NCBI GenBank assembly: GCA_958454405.1
Contig: CAUEBO010000068.1
Coordinates: forward strand, 1 to 12,789
Reading direction: 5' to 3'
Length of the DNA stretch: 12,789 nt
Origin: an uncultured Eggerthellaceae bacterium
GTDB lineage: Bacteria; Actinomycetota; Coriobacteriia; Coriobacteriales; Eggerthellaceae
Shown here: positions 1-6,357 of the stretch, one piece after another
How positions within the stretch are numbered: the first letter of the stretch is position 1
How the letters are laid out: the number at the start of each line of letters is the position of its first letter
Notes under the pieces: model-generated
The model's database searches: none
Seen by the model: the letters and a program-made list of their open reading frames with translations, nothing else
What the model was told of the DNA's origin: nothing
Made by a program: the position numbers and the translations under genes

Positions 1-23
1 GGGCGCGGCGGGCGCTTCCCCTG

Positions 24-812
24 CTATTTCCCCGACCAGCGGGGCTCCCGCTTCTCCGCGAACGCCCGCGGCCCCTCCTGCGCATCCTCGGTCGCGTTCA
101 CGAGCTCCTGGTAGCGGTCCATGACCTCCCAGCCCTTGCCGGGGTATTCGTCATCCTCCGCCGCGGCCTCCTTCATGGCGGCCTTCGAGTACTCCACGGC
201 CAACGGCGCGCTTTTCACGATGCCTTCCGCCAGACGCAGCGCGAGGGGCATGAGCTCGGCTTCGTCCACGACATGGCTCACCAGGCCCCATTGGCATGCC
301 TGCTCTGCGGAGATGCTGTCGCCCACCAAAATCAGCTCCGCGGCGAACTTGTGGGGGATCTGCTGCATGAGGCGCAGGATGGCGCCGTCTCCCGTGGAGG
401 CGCGGCCGCGGCGCGCTTCCGGAAGCCCGAAGGTGGAGCGCTTGCTGGTGACGGCGATGTCGCAAGCAAGGAGTATGCCCATGCCGCCGCCGACGCATGT
501 CCCGTTCACGGCGGCGATCAGCGGCTTCTTGAAGCGGTGCTTCGACATGCCCAGCAGCCCCCAGTCCTCCTTGCCGGGGGGCAGGCGGTGCGTTCCCGCA
601 GCCAGTTCCTTCAGGTCGGCTCCTGCGCAGAAGCACGTGCCCGCGTTGGCGATGATGCATGCGCGCTGGGTGGGATCGTCGTCCCAGCGCTCCAGCTCGT
701 CGGAGAACTCCTGCATCATGAGCGAGCTCATCGCGTTGCGCGCTTCCGGACGGTTCAGCGTGATGACGAGGACGCCGTCGTGGGATTCGGTCAGTATCGT
801 CTGGTAGGCCAT
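24..812 (-). CDS. Enoyl-CoA hydratase/isomerase family protein (crotonase fold)
   Basis: This 262-residue cytosolic protein has the usual crotonase length. The N-terminal strand with LNRPEARNAM (residues 19-28) is followed by the first oxyanion-hole segment FCAGADLKEL (61-70) and the second, AAVNGTCVGGGMG (100-112). Both glutamates used by hydratases to add water are present: E132 in the LPEARRG segment and E159 in KFAAEL. The usual PGAGG after the first glutamate reads ASTGDGA here, so the substrate may differ from short-chain enoyl-CoA. By family knowledge it hydrates or isomerises a 2-enoyl-CoA, or acts like CaiD on carnitinyl-CoA; the exact substrate cannot be read from sequence. The ATG start is supported by an AAAAGGAG ribosome site a few bases upstream; the stop is TAG. 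No acyl-CoA dehydrogenase or ligase lies beside it in this window, so it may be transcribed alone or continue into an operon beyond position 1. Confidence 0.9.
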   Translation of the reverse strand: MAYQTILTESHDGVLVITLNRPEARNAMSSLMMQEFSDELERWDDDPTQRACIIANAGTCFCAGADLKELAAGTHRLPPGKEDWGLLGMSKHRFKKPLIAAVNGTCVGGGMGILLACDIAVTSKRSTFGLPEARRGRASTGDGAILRLMQQIPHKFAAELILVGDSISAEQACQWGLVSHVVDEAELMPLALRLAEGIVKSAPLAVEYSKAAMKEAAAEDDEYPGKGWEVMDRYQELVNATEDAQEGPRAFAEKREPRWSGK

Positions 813-840
813 GGACGCTCCTTTTCTTTGCCCTGCCCCT

Positions 841-869
841 ATTGTAAGGCGAAACCCGATGCGTGGCTA
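841..869 (-). promoter_or_regulatory. Promoter of the enoyl-CoA hydratase gene
   Basis: On the minus strand TACAAT (841-846) lies 17 bases downstream of TAGCCA (864-869), which matches the -35 consensus at 4 of 6 positions. The predicted start near 834 gives a leader of about 22 nt holding the ribosome site. Confidence 0.5.
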
Positions 870-952
870 TGGAGCGCGTCGGCCTGCGGGTGCAGCCAAG
901 CGGCTCCTCGGGTTGAAGAGGAGGCTGGCCGTCGCGTTGTTCGGCGTTTCGC

Positions 953-979
953 TTATCACGGGGGGGGGCGTGGTATACT
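953..979 (+). promoter_or_regulatory. Promoter of the diguanylate cyclase operon, with a G-tract spacer
   Basis: TATACT at 974-979 preceded by TG at 971-972 is a good extended -10. The best -35 candidate is TTATCA at 953-958 (4 of 6 matches), which leaves a short 15-base spacer; GCTTAT at 951-956 gives 17 bases but matches poorly. Nine consecutive Gs (960-968) lie between either -35 candidate and the -10. A start near 986 gives a leader of about 31 nt with an AAGGAAAAGG ribosome site. Confidence 0.5.
960..968 (+). repeat. Homopolymeric G9 tract
   Basis: Position 960 and the first eight bases after it are all G, followed by CG. This is the only G or C run of this length that I saw in the window, and it lies in an intergenic promoter, not a gene. 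Such tracts can change length by slipped-strand mispairing. Confidence 0.9.
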
Positions 980-1016
980 CGTATCTTCAAAGCTCCGTTG
1001 AAGGAAAAGGACTCGT

Positions 1017-2579
1017 ATGGCGGGCGACTTCGGCATATCGCGGGAACCGTCGCGGTTCTCGTTCAGGCGCATGGCCCTGTGCGGCGTCGTGCTCGCGATG
1101 CTGTTCATCGTCGTGGTCGCCGCAGTCGCTGCGACCATGACCGTGCGCGACATGCAGCATGAGGCGGACGTGTCTCTGGCCGCTGCGCAGCCCCGCATCG
1201 AGTCGCGCATCACCGAGACGTTCAACATGCTGGAGTCGTTGGCCGAGCAGCCCACCTTGTTCGACCCCTCCGTTCCCATCATGGACAAGGTCAACATGCT
1301 CGACCAGGTCAACGAGCATTTCGGCTATTACTTGATCTGCTATGTCGACAAGGACATCAACGTGTGGGACGCCACGGGGCCGGCCAGCCTGGCCAGCCGG
1401 GACTACATGCAGTACGTGTACTCCACCGGCGAGCCCATGGTCACCGACAGCTTCGCGGCGGGGGCGGACGGCACGACCCTCAACTACACCGTGGTTGTTC
1501 CGCTGCGCGACGAGCAGGGCTCCATGACGGGCACGCTGTTCGCGGCAGTGTACTTCGACGAGATCGTCGACATGTTGAACGAAGGCTTGGCGAGCTCTTA
1601 CGTGGAGTCCGTTCTCATCGGCAGCGAGGGCCGGGTCATGTCGGCCACGACGGGGTACGTGTACGACGATCCCTTCCTCGATCCCATCCGCGACAACATC
1701 GCGTTCGGCATGACCGCCGACACGATCGAGGCCGAGCTGCTGTCCTTGAACCCGGTGAGCTTCTGGACCATCGACGGGCTCGACGCGCGCTATTACGCCG
1801 CCGCGCCCATCGCCGGCACCAAATGGGACGCGGTGTGCATCGTCGGCTTCTGGGATTCCTACGCCAAGATCATGTCCAACCTGGCGCCGCTGGTCCTCAT
1901 CGGGCTCGTCATCCTCGCCGGCGGCTTCCTGTTCATGTACCGCAGCTTCCTGCGCCAGATGGAGTCGGCGCGCACGCTGGAGAAATCGGTCGAAGAGCTG
2001 CAGAAGAAGGTGTACAGCGACGAGCGGCCCGCCGGCGCGGACATCGAGGACATCCTGGAGCTCACCTCGTCCGGCCTGTCCGACGGGCTGACGGGCACCG
2101 TCACGCGTTCCGTGTTCTCCAGCCGGTTGGAGAGCGTGCTGGAAAACGAGGGGAACGACGAGAAGCTCTACGCCCTGTGCTTCGTGGACCTCGACGACTT
2201 CAAGAACATCAACGACACCTACGGCCACGCGACCGGCGACATCGCGCTCAAAAGCGTCGGATACCTTCTGCGCGAATACGAGCGGCGCTATGCGGGCTTG
2301 GTGGGCCGTTACGGCGGCGATGAATTCGTGCTGCTCATGACCGACTTCGACGACGAGGCGGAGCTGCGCGACGTCCTGGACGAGCTGACGGATGGCTTGC
2401 AGGTGGACATCCAGTCGGGCGATTCGGTTTTCCGGGTGGGTTGCAGCGTGGGCGTGTCCCTCTGGGACCATCGCGTCGGCGCCGACGAGCTCATGGAGCA
2501 GGCCGACCAGGCCCTGTACTGCGTGAAGCAGGACGGCAAGGGCGGGTACCGCGTGTACCAGGACGAGGGGGAGCGGTGA
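1017..2579 (+). CDS. Membrane-anchored dCache-GGDEF diguanylate cyclase
   Basis: This 520-residue inner-membrane protein should make c-di-GMP from two GTP. A basic N-terminus and helix (about 19-41) lead into a large outside sensor (about 42-287) that looks like a double Cache domain, with a RDYMQYVYSTGEPMV segment (128-142). A second helix (288-307) and a short coiled linker (about 315-335) connect to the GGDEF domain (about 355-515). The catalytic elements look intact: DGLTG (356-360), the metal-binding FVDLDDFKNIND (389-400), GHATGD (403-408) and GGDEF (433-437). The inhibitory I-site, normally RxxD ending six residues before GGDEF, reads RYAG (424-427), so canonical product inhibition is probably lost. 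The ATG start has an AAGGAAAAGG ribosome site six bases upstream. The downstream gene overlaps its stop by four bases, implying translational coupling. The ligand is unknown; small amino or organic acids are common for this sensor type. Confidence 0.93.
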   Translation: MAGDFGISREPSRFSFRRMALCGVVLAMLFIVVVAAVAATMTVRDMQHEADVSLAAAQPRIESRITETFNMLESLAEQPTLFDPSVPIMDKVNMLDQVNEHFGYYLICYVDKDINVWDATGPASLASRDYMQYVYSTGEPMVTDSFAAGADGTTLNYTVVVPLRDEQGSMTGTLFAAVYFDEIVDMLNEGLASSYVESVLIGSEGRVMSATTGYVYDDPFLDPIRDNIAFGMTADTIEAELLSLNPVSFWTIDGLDARYYAAAPIAGTKWDAVCIVGFWDSYAKIMSNLAPLVLIGLVILAGGFLFMYRSFLRQMESARTLEKSVEELQKKVYSDERPAGADIEDILELTSSGLSDGLTGTVTRSVFSSRLESVLENEGNDEKLYALCFVDLDDFKNINDTYGHATGDIALKSVGYLLREYERRYAGLVGRYGGDEFVLLMTDFDDEAELRDVLDELTDGLQVDIQSGDSVFRVGCSVGVSLWDHRVGADELMEQADQALYCVKQDGKGGYRVYQDEGER

Positions 2580-3910
2580 GGCGTCGGGGCGCGGGGCGCG
2601 TCCTCGGCTTCACGGCGTTCTCCTTGTGCGTATGCGTAGTCGCCGCTCTGCTGGGAACGTCCGTCTACAACGAAGCCGACGGTTTCAGGCATCGCGACGC
2701 CGACAGCGTGCTTTCGTTCTACCAGCAGACCATGACGCTGAAGCTGCAGGGCGATTTGAGCCGGGCGGGCGCGCTGGCGGCCGTGGTCGAGGCCGATCCC
2801 GACGACGAGGAGCGGTTCGCTGCGGCGGCGGGGGAGATGCTCGCACGGGACGGGGTGGCCTACGTCGCGTACGTGCAAGACGAGACGATGCGCGCTGCGT
2901 ATCCCGAGAGCGAGTTCGGCGACGCGGCGGGCCGGAGCCTCTCCTCGTTCTCCTACATCTACACGCTGGCGAAAGTGACCGGCGACTTCGTCGTCGAAGG
3001 GCCGGTGGAGCTCGCGAACGGCGAGGAAGCGTTCCTGTTCATCCAGCCTCTCGATGTCGACGGCGCTTATTACGGCGAGGTCGTGGTGGGTCTGGAAGCG
3101 GACTACGTTATCGAGCAGATGGGCTTCTCGGCCCTGGAGGAAAGCGGCTACCGATACGAGTTGTGGGCGGTGAGCGCGCAAGACGGCAGCAAGGACGTCA
3201 TCGCTGCTTCTGAAGGCGGCCGCGATTTCTCAAGCGCGGCGAAGATCTCGTTCAGCATGCCGACGCTCTGGACCTTGTCCATCATGCCCTCCGACGGCTG
3301 GGTGCCTTCGGAGTGGACGGCGGCCATCGTGGCCGGTTCCGCGGCGTTCGCGCTTTTGGTCATCGGGTTCGTCGGGGCCGTCTTGCGGGCTCGCCGCATG
3401 CGCAGGCAGATCCGGGAGGAGCGTCGGATCGATCCCGAGACCGGCCTGCTCACCTACGACGCCCTTGTCGACGTGCTGGAGCAGGAAGCCGAACGGTGCA
3501 AGGGACCGCGGCAGCCTCTGACGCTCATCTGCCTGACGGTGGACGATTTCGAGCATATCGCGCTTGCGCTCGGCTGGAAGGAGCGGCGCCGCTACCTGCG
3601 CACGGTGGCCGACGAAATAGACCTCGTGGTTCACGGTGATCATCTGGCCGCCCGCGTGAGCGGCGGCTACTTCGCCGTCGCGATACGCGAGCACGTGGAC
3701 AGGCGCACGCTCGGCGACCTCATGCGCGCGTTGGAGCTTTCGCTCCTCTGGAAGGTGCGCGTCGACGGCAAGAAGGTGTTCTGCCGAGTGCGCTCGGCGG
3801 CGGTGCACTGCCCGGAGGACGGGAACGATCCGGCTGCGCTCATCGAGCGCACGGTGTCGCTGCTCGAGCGCGACAAGCCGGACAAATTCGCCCGCAAGGG
3901 CCGAGGCTGA
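2576..3910 (+). CDS. CHASE-like sensor protein with degenerate GGDEF domain
   Basis: This 444-residue membrane protein starts with GTG at 2576, whose last two bases lie in the previous gene's stop (GTGA), with a G-rich ribosome site (GAGGGGGAG) just upstream. The resulting N-terminus, MRRRGAGR plus a hydrophobic helix (about 9-29), is a proper membrane anchor; the longer open frame starting at 2441 gives an arginine-rich shadow peptide. Residues about 30-245 form an outside sensor resembling CHASE domains, with VAYVAYVQDE, a GPVEL segment and a GYRYELW segment (191-197). A second helix spans about 248-270. The C-terminal part (283-436) keeps the GGDEF outline, starting DPETGLLTYDAL, but the signature is SGGYF (362-366), so it should not make c-di-GMP. 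It may bind GTP or c-di-GMP, or regulate the adjacent cyclase by pairing with it; that role is inference. The CHASE call is by resemblance only. Confidence 0.85.
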   Translation: MRRRGAGRVLGFTAFSLCVCVVAALLGTSVYNEADGFRHRDADSVLSFYQQTMTLKLQGDLSRAGALAAVVEADPDDEERFAAAAGEMLARDGVAYVAYVQDETMRAAYPESEFGDAAGRSLSSFSYIYTLAKVTGDFVVEGPVELANGEEAFLFIQPLDVDGAYYGEVVVGLEADYVIEQMGFSALEESGYRYELWAVSAQDGSKDVIAASEGGRDFSSAAKISFSMPTLWTLSIMPSDGWVPSEWTAAIVAGSAAFALLVIGFVGAVLRARRMRRQIREERRIDPETGLLTYDALVDVLEQEAERCKGPRQPLTLICLTVDDFEHIALALGWKERRRYLRTVADEIDLVVHGDHLAARVSGGYFAVAIREHVDRRTLGDLMRALELSLLWKVRVDGKKVFCRVRSAAVHCPEDGNDPAALIERTVSLLERDKPDKFARKGRG

Positions 3911-3920
3911 TCCCGGCGGC

Positions 3921-3955
3921 GGAAATGGAAGCGGCCCCGTTCAAGACGGGGCCGC
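3921..3955 (-). terminator. Intrinsic terminator of gdhA, between convergent genes
   Basis: A perfect 10-bp stem (3931-3940 with 3946-3955, GCGGCCCCGT and its complement) encloses the five-base loop TCAAG. On the minus strand it is followed by TTCCATTTCC, a moderately T-rich tail 28 bases past the gdhA stop. On the plus strand no T run follows, so termination of the GGDEF operon here would be weaker. Confidence 0.75.
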
Positions 3956-3982
3956 CGGCGGACTGCTGTATGCCGCTCGAAC

Positions 3983-5314
3983 CTACACGATGCCCTGTGC
4001 CATCATGGCGTCGGCGAGCTTCTTGAAGCCCGCGATGTTCGCGCCCATGACGTAGTTGCCCTCGTGGCCGAACTCGCGGGCCGCGTCGTCGGCCGCATGG
4101 TAGATGTTCTTCATGATGCCCTGCAGCTTCTCGTCCACTTCCTCGAACGTCCAGGACAGGCGCTCGGAGTTCTGCGACATCTCCAGGCCGGAGGTGGCCA
4201 CGCCGCCGGCGTTGGCGGCCTTGCCGGGGCAGAACACCACGCCGTTGTCCATGAGGTAGTCGGTGGCGTCCATCGTAGTGGGCATGTTCGCGCCCTCGGC
4301 CACGATCTTCACGCCGTTGGCGACGAGCGCCTTCGCGTCGTCGATGAGCAGCTCGTTTTGCGTGGCGCACGGCAGCGCGATGTCCACGGGCACGCTCCAC
4401 ACGCCGCGGCCGTCGTGGTATTCCACGCCTTCCTTGCGCTTGGCGTACTCGGAGATGCGGGCGCGCTCCACTTCCTTGATCTGCTTCACCAGGGCCACGT
4501 CGATGCCCGCCGGGTCGTGGATCCAGCCGGTGGAGTCGGACAGCGTGACCACCTTGGCGCCCAGCTGCTGGGCCTTCTCCGTGGCGTAGATGGCCACGTT
4601 GCCCGAACCGGACACGGCCACGGTCTTGTCCTCGAAGGAGTCGTCGTGGCAGTTCAGGTACTCCTGCACGAAGTACACCAGGCCGTAGCCCGTGGCTTCG
4701 GTGCGCGCGAGCGAGCCGCCGTAGGACAGGCCTTTGCCGGTGAGCACGCCCTCCCACACGTTCTTGATGCGCTTGTACTGGCCGAACATGAAGCCGATCT
4801 CGCGCGCGCCCGTGCCGATGTCGCCGGCCGGCACGTCGGTGTCGGCGCCGATGTGGCGCTGCAGCTCGGTCATGAAGCTCTGGCAGAAGCGCATGACCTC
4901 AAGGTCGGACTTGCCCTTGGGGTCGAAATCGCTGCCGCCCTTGCCGCCGCCCATGGGCAGGGTGGTCAGGCTGTTCTTGAAGATCTGCTCGAAGCCCAGG
5001 AACTTGATGATGCCGAGGTTCACCGACGGATGCAGGCGCAGGCCGCCCTTGTAGGGCCCGAGGCAGCTGTTGTACTCCACGCGGTAACCGCGGTTCACGT
5101 GCACGTTGCCCTCGTCGTCGGTCCAGGGGACGCGGAACATGATGACGCGCTCGGGCTCGACGATGCGCTCGAGCAACGCGGCCTTCTCGTAGGCCGGGTT
5201 GGACTCGATCACCGGCTCAAGGGACGTGAGCACCTCGGTGACGGCCTGGATGAACTCCGGCTCGTTGGGGTTCTTGGCCTTCACCTGCTCGATGACGCGT
5301 TCGACGTAACTCAT
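3983..5314 (-). CDS. gdhA: Glutamate dehydrogenase, probably NADP-specific
   Basis: This 443-residue cytosolic enzyme matches the normal length of hexameric bacterial glutamate dehydrogenase, which interconverts 2-oxoglutarate plus ammonia and glutamate. The substrate-binding PMGGGKGGSDFDPKG (120-134) holds the active-site lysine K125, and VPAGDIGTGAREIGFM (161-176) holds the catalytic aspartate D164. The nucleotide fold shows SGSGNVAIYA (235-244) and, at the end of the second strand, TLSDSTG (257-263). The SDS pattern there resembles the NADP-dependent E. coli enzyme, so NADPH and ammonia assimilation are favoured, though cofactor choice needs assay. The ATG at 5314 has an ideal AAGGAGGT ribosome site nine bases upstream; longer in-frame reading would cross the upstream terminator and is not real. 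It has its own promoter and terminator and so is probably monocistronic. Confidence 0.96.
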   Translation of the reverse strand: MSYVERVIEQVKAKNPNEPEFIQAVTEVLTSLEPVIESNPAYEKAALLERIVEPERVIMFRVPWTDDEGNVHVNRGYRVEYNSCLGPYKGGLRLHPSVNLGIIKFLGFEQIFKNSLTTLPMGGGKGGSDFDPKGKSDLEVMRFCQSFMTELQRHIGADTDVPAGDIGTGAREIGFMFGQYKRIKNVWEGVLTGKGLSYGGSLARTEATGYGLVYFVQEYLNCHDDSFEDKTVAVSGSGNVAIYATEKAQQLGAKVVTLSDSTGWIHDPAGIDVALVKQIKEVERARISEYAKRKEGVEYHDGRGVWSVPVDIALPCATQNELLIDDAKALVANGVKIVAEGANMPTTMDATDYLMDNGVVFCPGKAANAGGVATSGLEMSQNSERLSWTFEEVDEKLQGIMKNIYHAADDAAREFGHEGNYVMGANIAGFKKLADAMMAQGIV

Positions 5315-5353
5315 CTTCGTGGGACCTCCTTCGGAGAATGTATCAACGTCTTC

Positions 5354-5359
5354 ATTATA
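5354..5359 (-). promoter_or_regulatory. -10 element of the gdhA promoter
   Basis: The minus strand reads TATAAT exactly here. No good -35 is visible; GATTTC (5377-5382) at 17 bases or ATTTCC at 16 are the nearest, so an activator or UP-like AT-rich sequence (5375-5408) may help. The predicted start near 5347 gives a leader of about 33 nt. Confidence 0.6.
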
Positions 5360-5399
5360 GAATCGGAAACGAGTTGGAAATCGGAATTTAAAGAAGTTG

Positions 5400-5455
5400 A
5401 AACAAAACGCTCCGAAAACGGCTGCGCTGCGGGCGCGAGCTGCTTTCGGAGCGTT
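5400..5455 (-). terminator. Intrinsic terminator of the four-helix membrane protein gene
   Basis: AACGCTCCGAAA (5406-5417) and its perfect complement (5444-5455) form a 12-bp stem around a 26-base GC-rich loop that can itself fold. On the minus strand the stem runs into TTTTGTTTC, a good T-tract. It separates the upstream gene from the gdhA promoter. Confidence 0.8.
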
Positions 5456-5481
5456 CGAAGAGGCTGAGCCGGGGGAGGGCG

Positions 5482-6093
5482 CTACTTCTTCTTGATGACC
5501 TTCGTCACGCGCTTCGCCTTCGAGAGCGAGGGGCGCTCGCTCTCGACGCGCGCCATCGTGGTGAATATGAGGATGGCGAGCACGACGTTGACGAGGGAGA
5601 CGGGATCGGGCAGGTGCGCGATCAAGAGCGCGGCCATCTCGAAGAAGAACGAGCCGATGCCGAGGATCGCCAGAAGGACGGTGATGGTCCTCGGGCTGCG
5701 CTTGTCGTACATCCAATTGAAGCCGATGAAGTTCCCGAACAGGCATATGATAGCCGTGAACAAGCAGAAGAGACCTTCTATGCGCAGCAGCAGCGCGAAA
5801 TCGAATCCATTGACCTGGGTTCCCCCCGATATGACGATGTCGAAGCCCTGCATGGAGTAGTCTTGGTTCTGCGCATAGGCGAACGCCGTGCAGAAAAGGC
5901 CGATCACGACGGCGACGATGGCCCAGATGAACAGCGCGTTGAACAGACGGTGCATCCTGGTGCGGATGGGCGTCATGGGGTAGCCGTCGTCGCCGATCTC
6001 CACGCCGTCCGCATCGTACCAGACGATATGGGGCTTGCGCTCCGGACGCGGCTCGTCGACCAGCGGGTCGCTTTTCTTTTTCTTTCGTGCCAT
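5482..6093 (-). CDS. Conserved-looking four-helix membrane protein of unknown function
   Basis: I do not recognise this 203-residue protein. It begins MARKKKKSDP, a strongly basic cytosolic tail with an acidic/basic segment to about residue 46, then four hydrophobic helices at about 51-73, 101-127, 136-158 and 164-181, and ends in a basic tail, SKAKRVTKVIKKK (191-203). The loop between helices 1 and 2 (74-100) is polar and would lie outside, with both tails inside. The ATG at 6093 has AAGGAAGG about nine bases upstream; an in-frame ATG at 6144 lies at the predicted transcription start and lacks a ribosome site. It has its own promoter and terminator. Its place beside gdhA suggests nothing firm about function. 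The basic ends could contact phospholipid heads, nucleic acid or ribosomes, which is speculation. Confidence 0.8.
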   Translation of the reverse strand: MARKKKKSDPLVDEPRPERKPHIVWYDADGVEIGDDGYPMTPIRTRMHRLFNALFIWAIVAVVIGLFCTAFAYAQNQDYSMQGFDIVISGGTQVNGFDFALLLRIEGLFCLFTAIICLFGNFIGFNWMYDKRSPRTITVLLAILGIGSFFFEMAALLIAHLPDPVSLVNVVLAILIFTTMARVESERPSLSKAKRVTKVIKKK

Positions 6094-6149
6094 GAAGGCA
6101 GCCTTCCTTCTTTCAATCGTAGGTGCCAAGATGGTTGCGGGCAACGCTC

Positions 6150-6178
6150 ATAGTATCAGGGGCGCGCGGTCCGGTCGA
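6150..6178 (-). promoter_or_regulatory. Promoter of the four-helix membrane protein gene
   Basis: The minus strand shows TGATACTAT, an extended -10 with TACTAT at 6150-6155, and TCGACC (6173-6178, 4 of 6 matches) 17 bases further upstream. The predicted start near 6143 gives a leader of about 50 nt. Confidence 0.45.
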
Positions 6179-6286
6179 GAGCGATCCTGTCCTGCAGGCG
6201 GCTCCATCGCACAAACGACAGCTTTGCCGCGCGGGCGAGTCCGCCTCAGGAGCGGCTTTCTTCGACCGACCGGGCCGCACTCGCCG

Positions 6287-6323
6287 AAAAGAAGAGGGCC
6301 CCGATTCTGCGAAGCCCTCTTCT
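6287..6323 (-). terminator. Intrinsic terminator of the MFS transporter gene
   Basis: AGAAGAGGGC (6290-6299) pairs perfectly with 6314-6323 around a 14-base loop. On the minus strand the stem ends in TTCTTTTCGGC, giving a short T-tract. It lies 35 bases past the transporter stop. The rest of the 6094-6357 gap holds only the promoter upstream of the four-helix gene and a weak dyad (GGCGAGT at 6234-6240 with 6279-6285). Confidence 0.75.
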
Positions 6324-6357
6324 CTGGAGACGTTGTTCGAGGATGAAAACCGTTTAC

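Noticed and set aside
811..1140. A plus-strand frame with a membrane-helix-like stretch crossing the G9 tract, considered as a phase-variable gene fused to the cyclase
   Set aside because: Adding one G, which would align the frames, runs into TGA before the cyclase start, and no ribosome site precedes a suitable start. The stretch also contains the cyclase promoter.
987..2471. A 494-codon minus-strand frame opposite the diguanylate cyclase
   Set aside because: Same kind of GC shadow; the plus-strand frame has clear domains and signals.
2441..2575. Longer N-terminus for the second GGDEF-like protein
   Set aside because: The extra 45 codons are an arginine/glycine-rich shadow of the cyclase's C-terminus; GTG at 2576 gives a proper membrane anchor and ribosome site.
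4064..5467. A 467-codon plus-strand frame opposite gdhA
   Set aside because: Compositional shadow with repeated HVDVARG-like patterns, no domain, while gdhA on the other strand is a complete enzyme.
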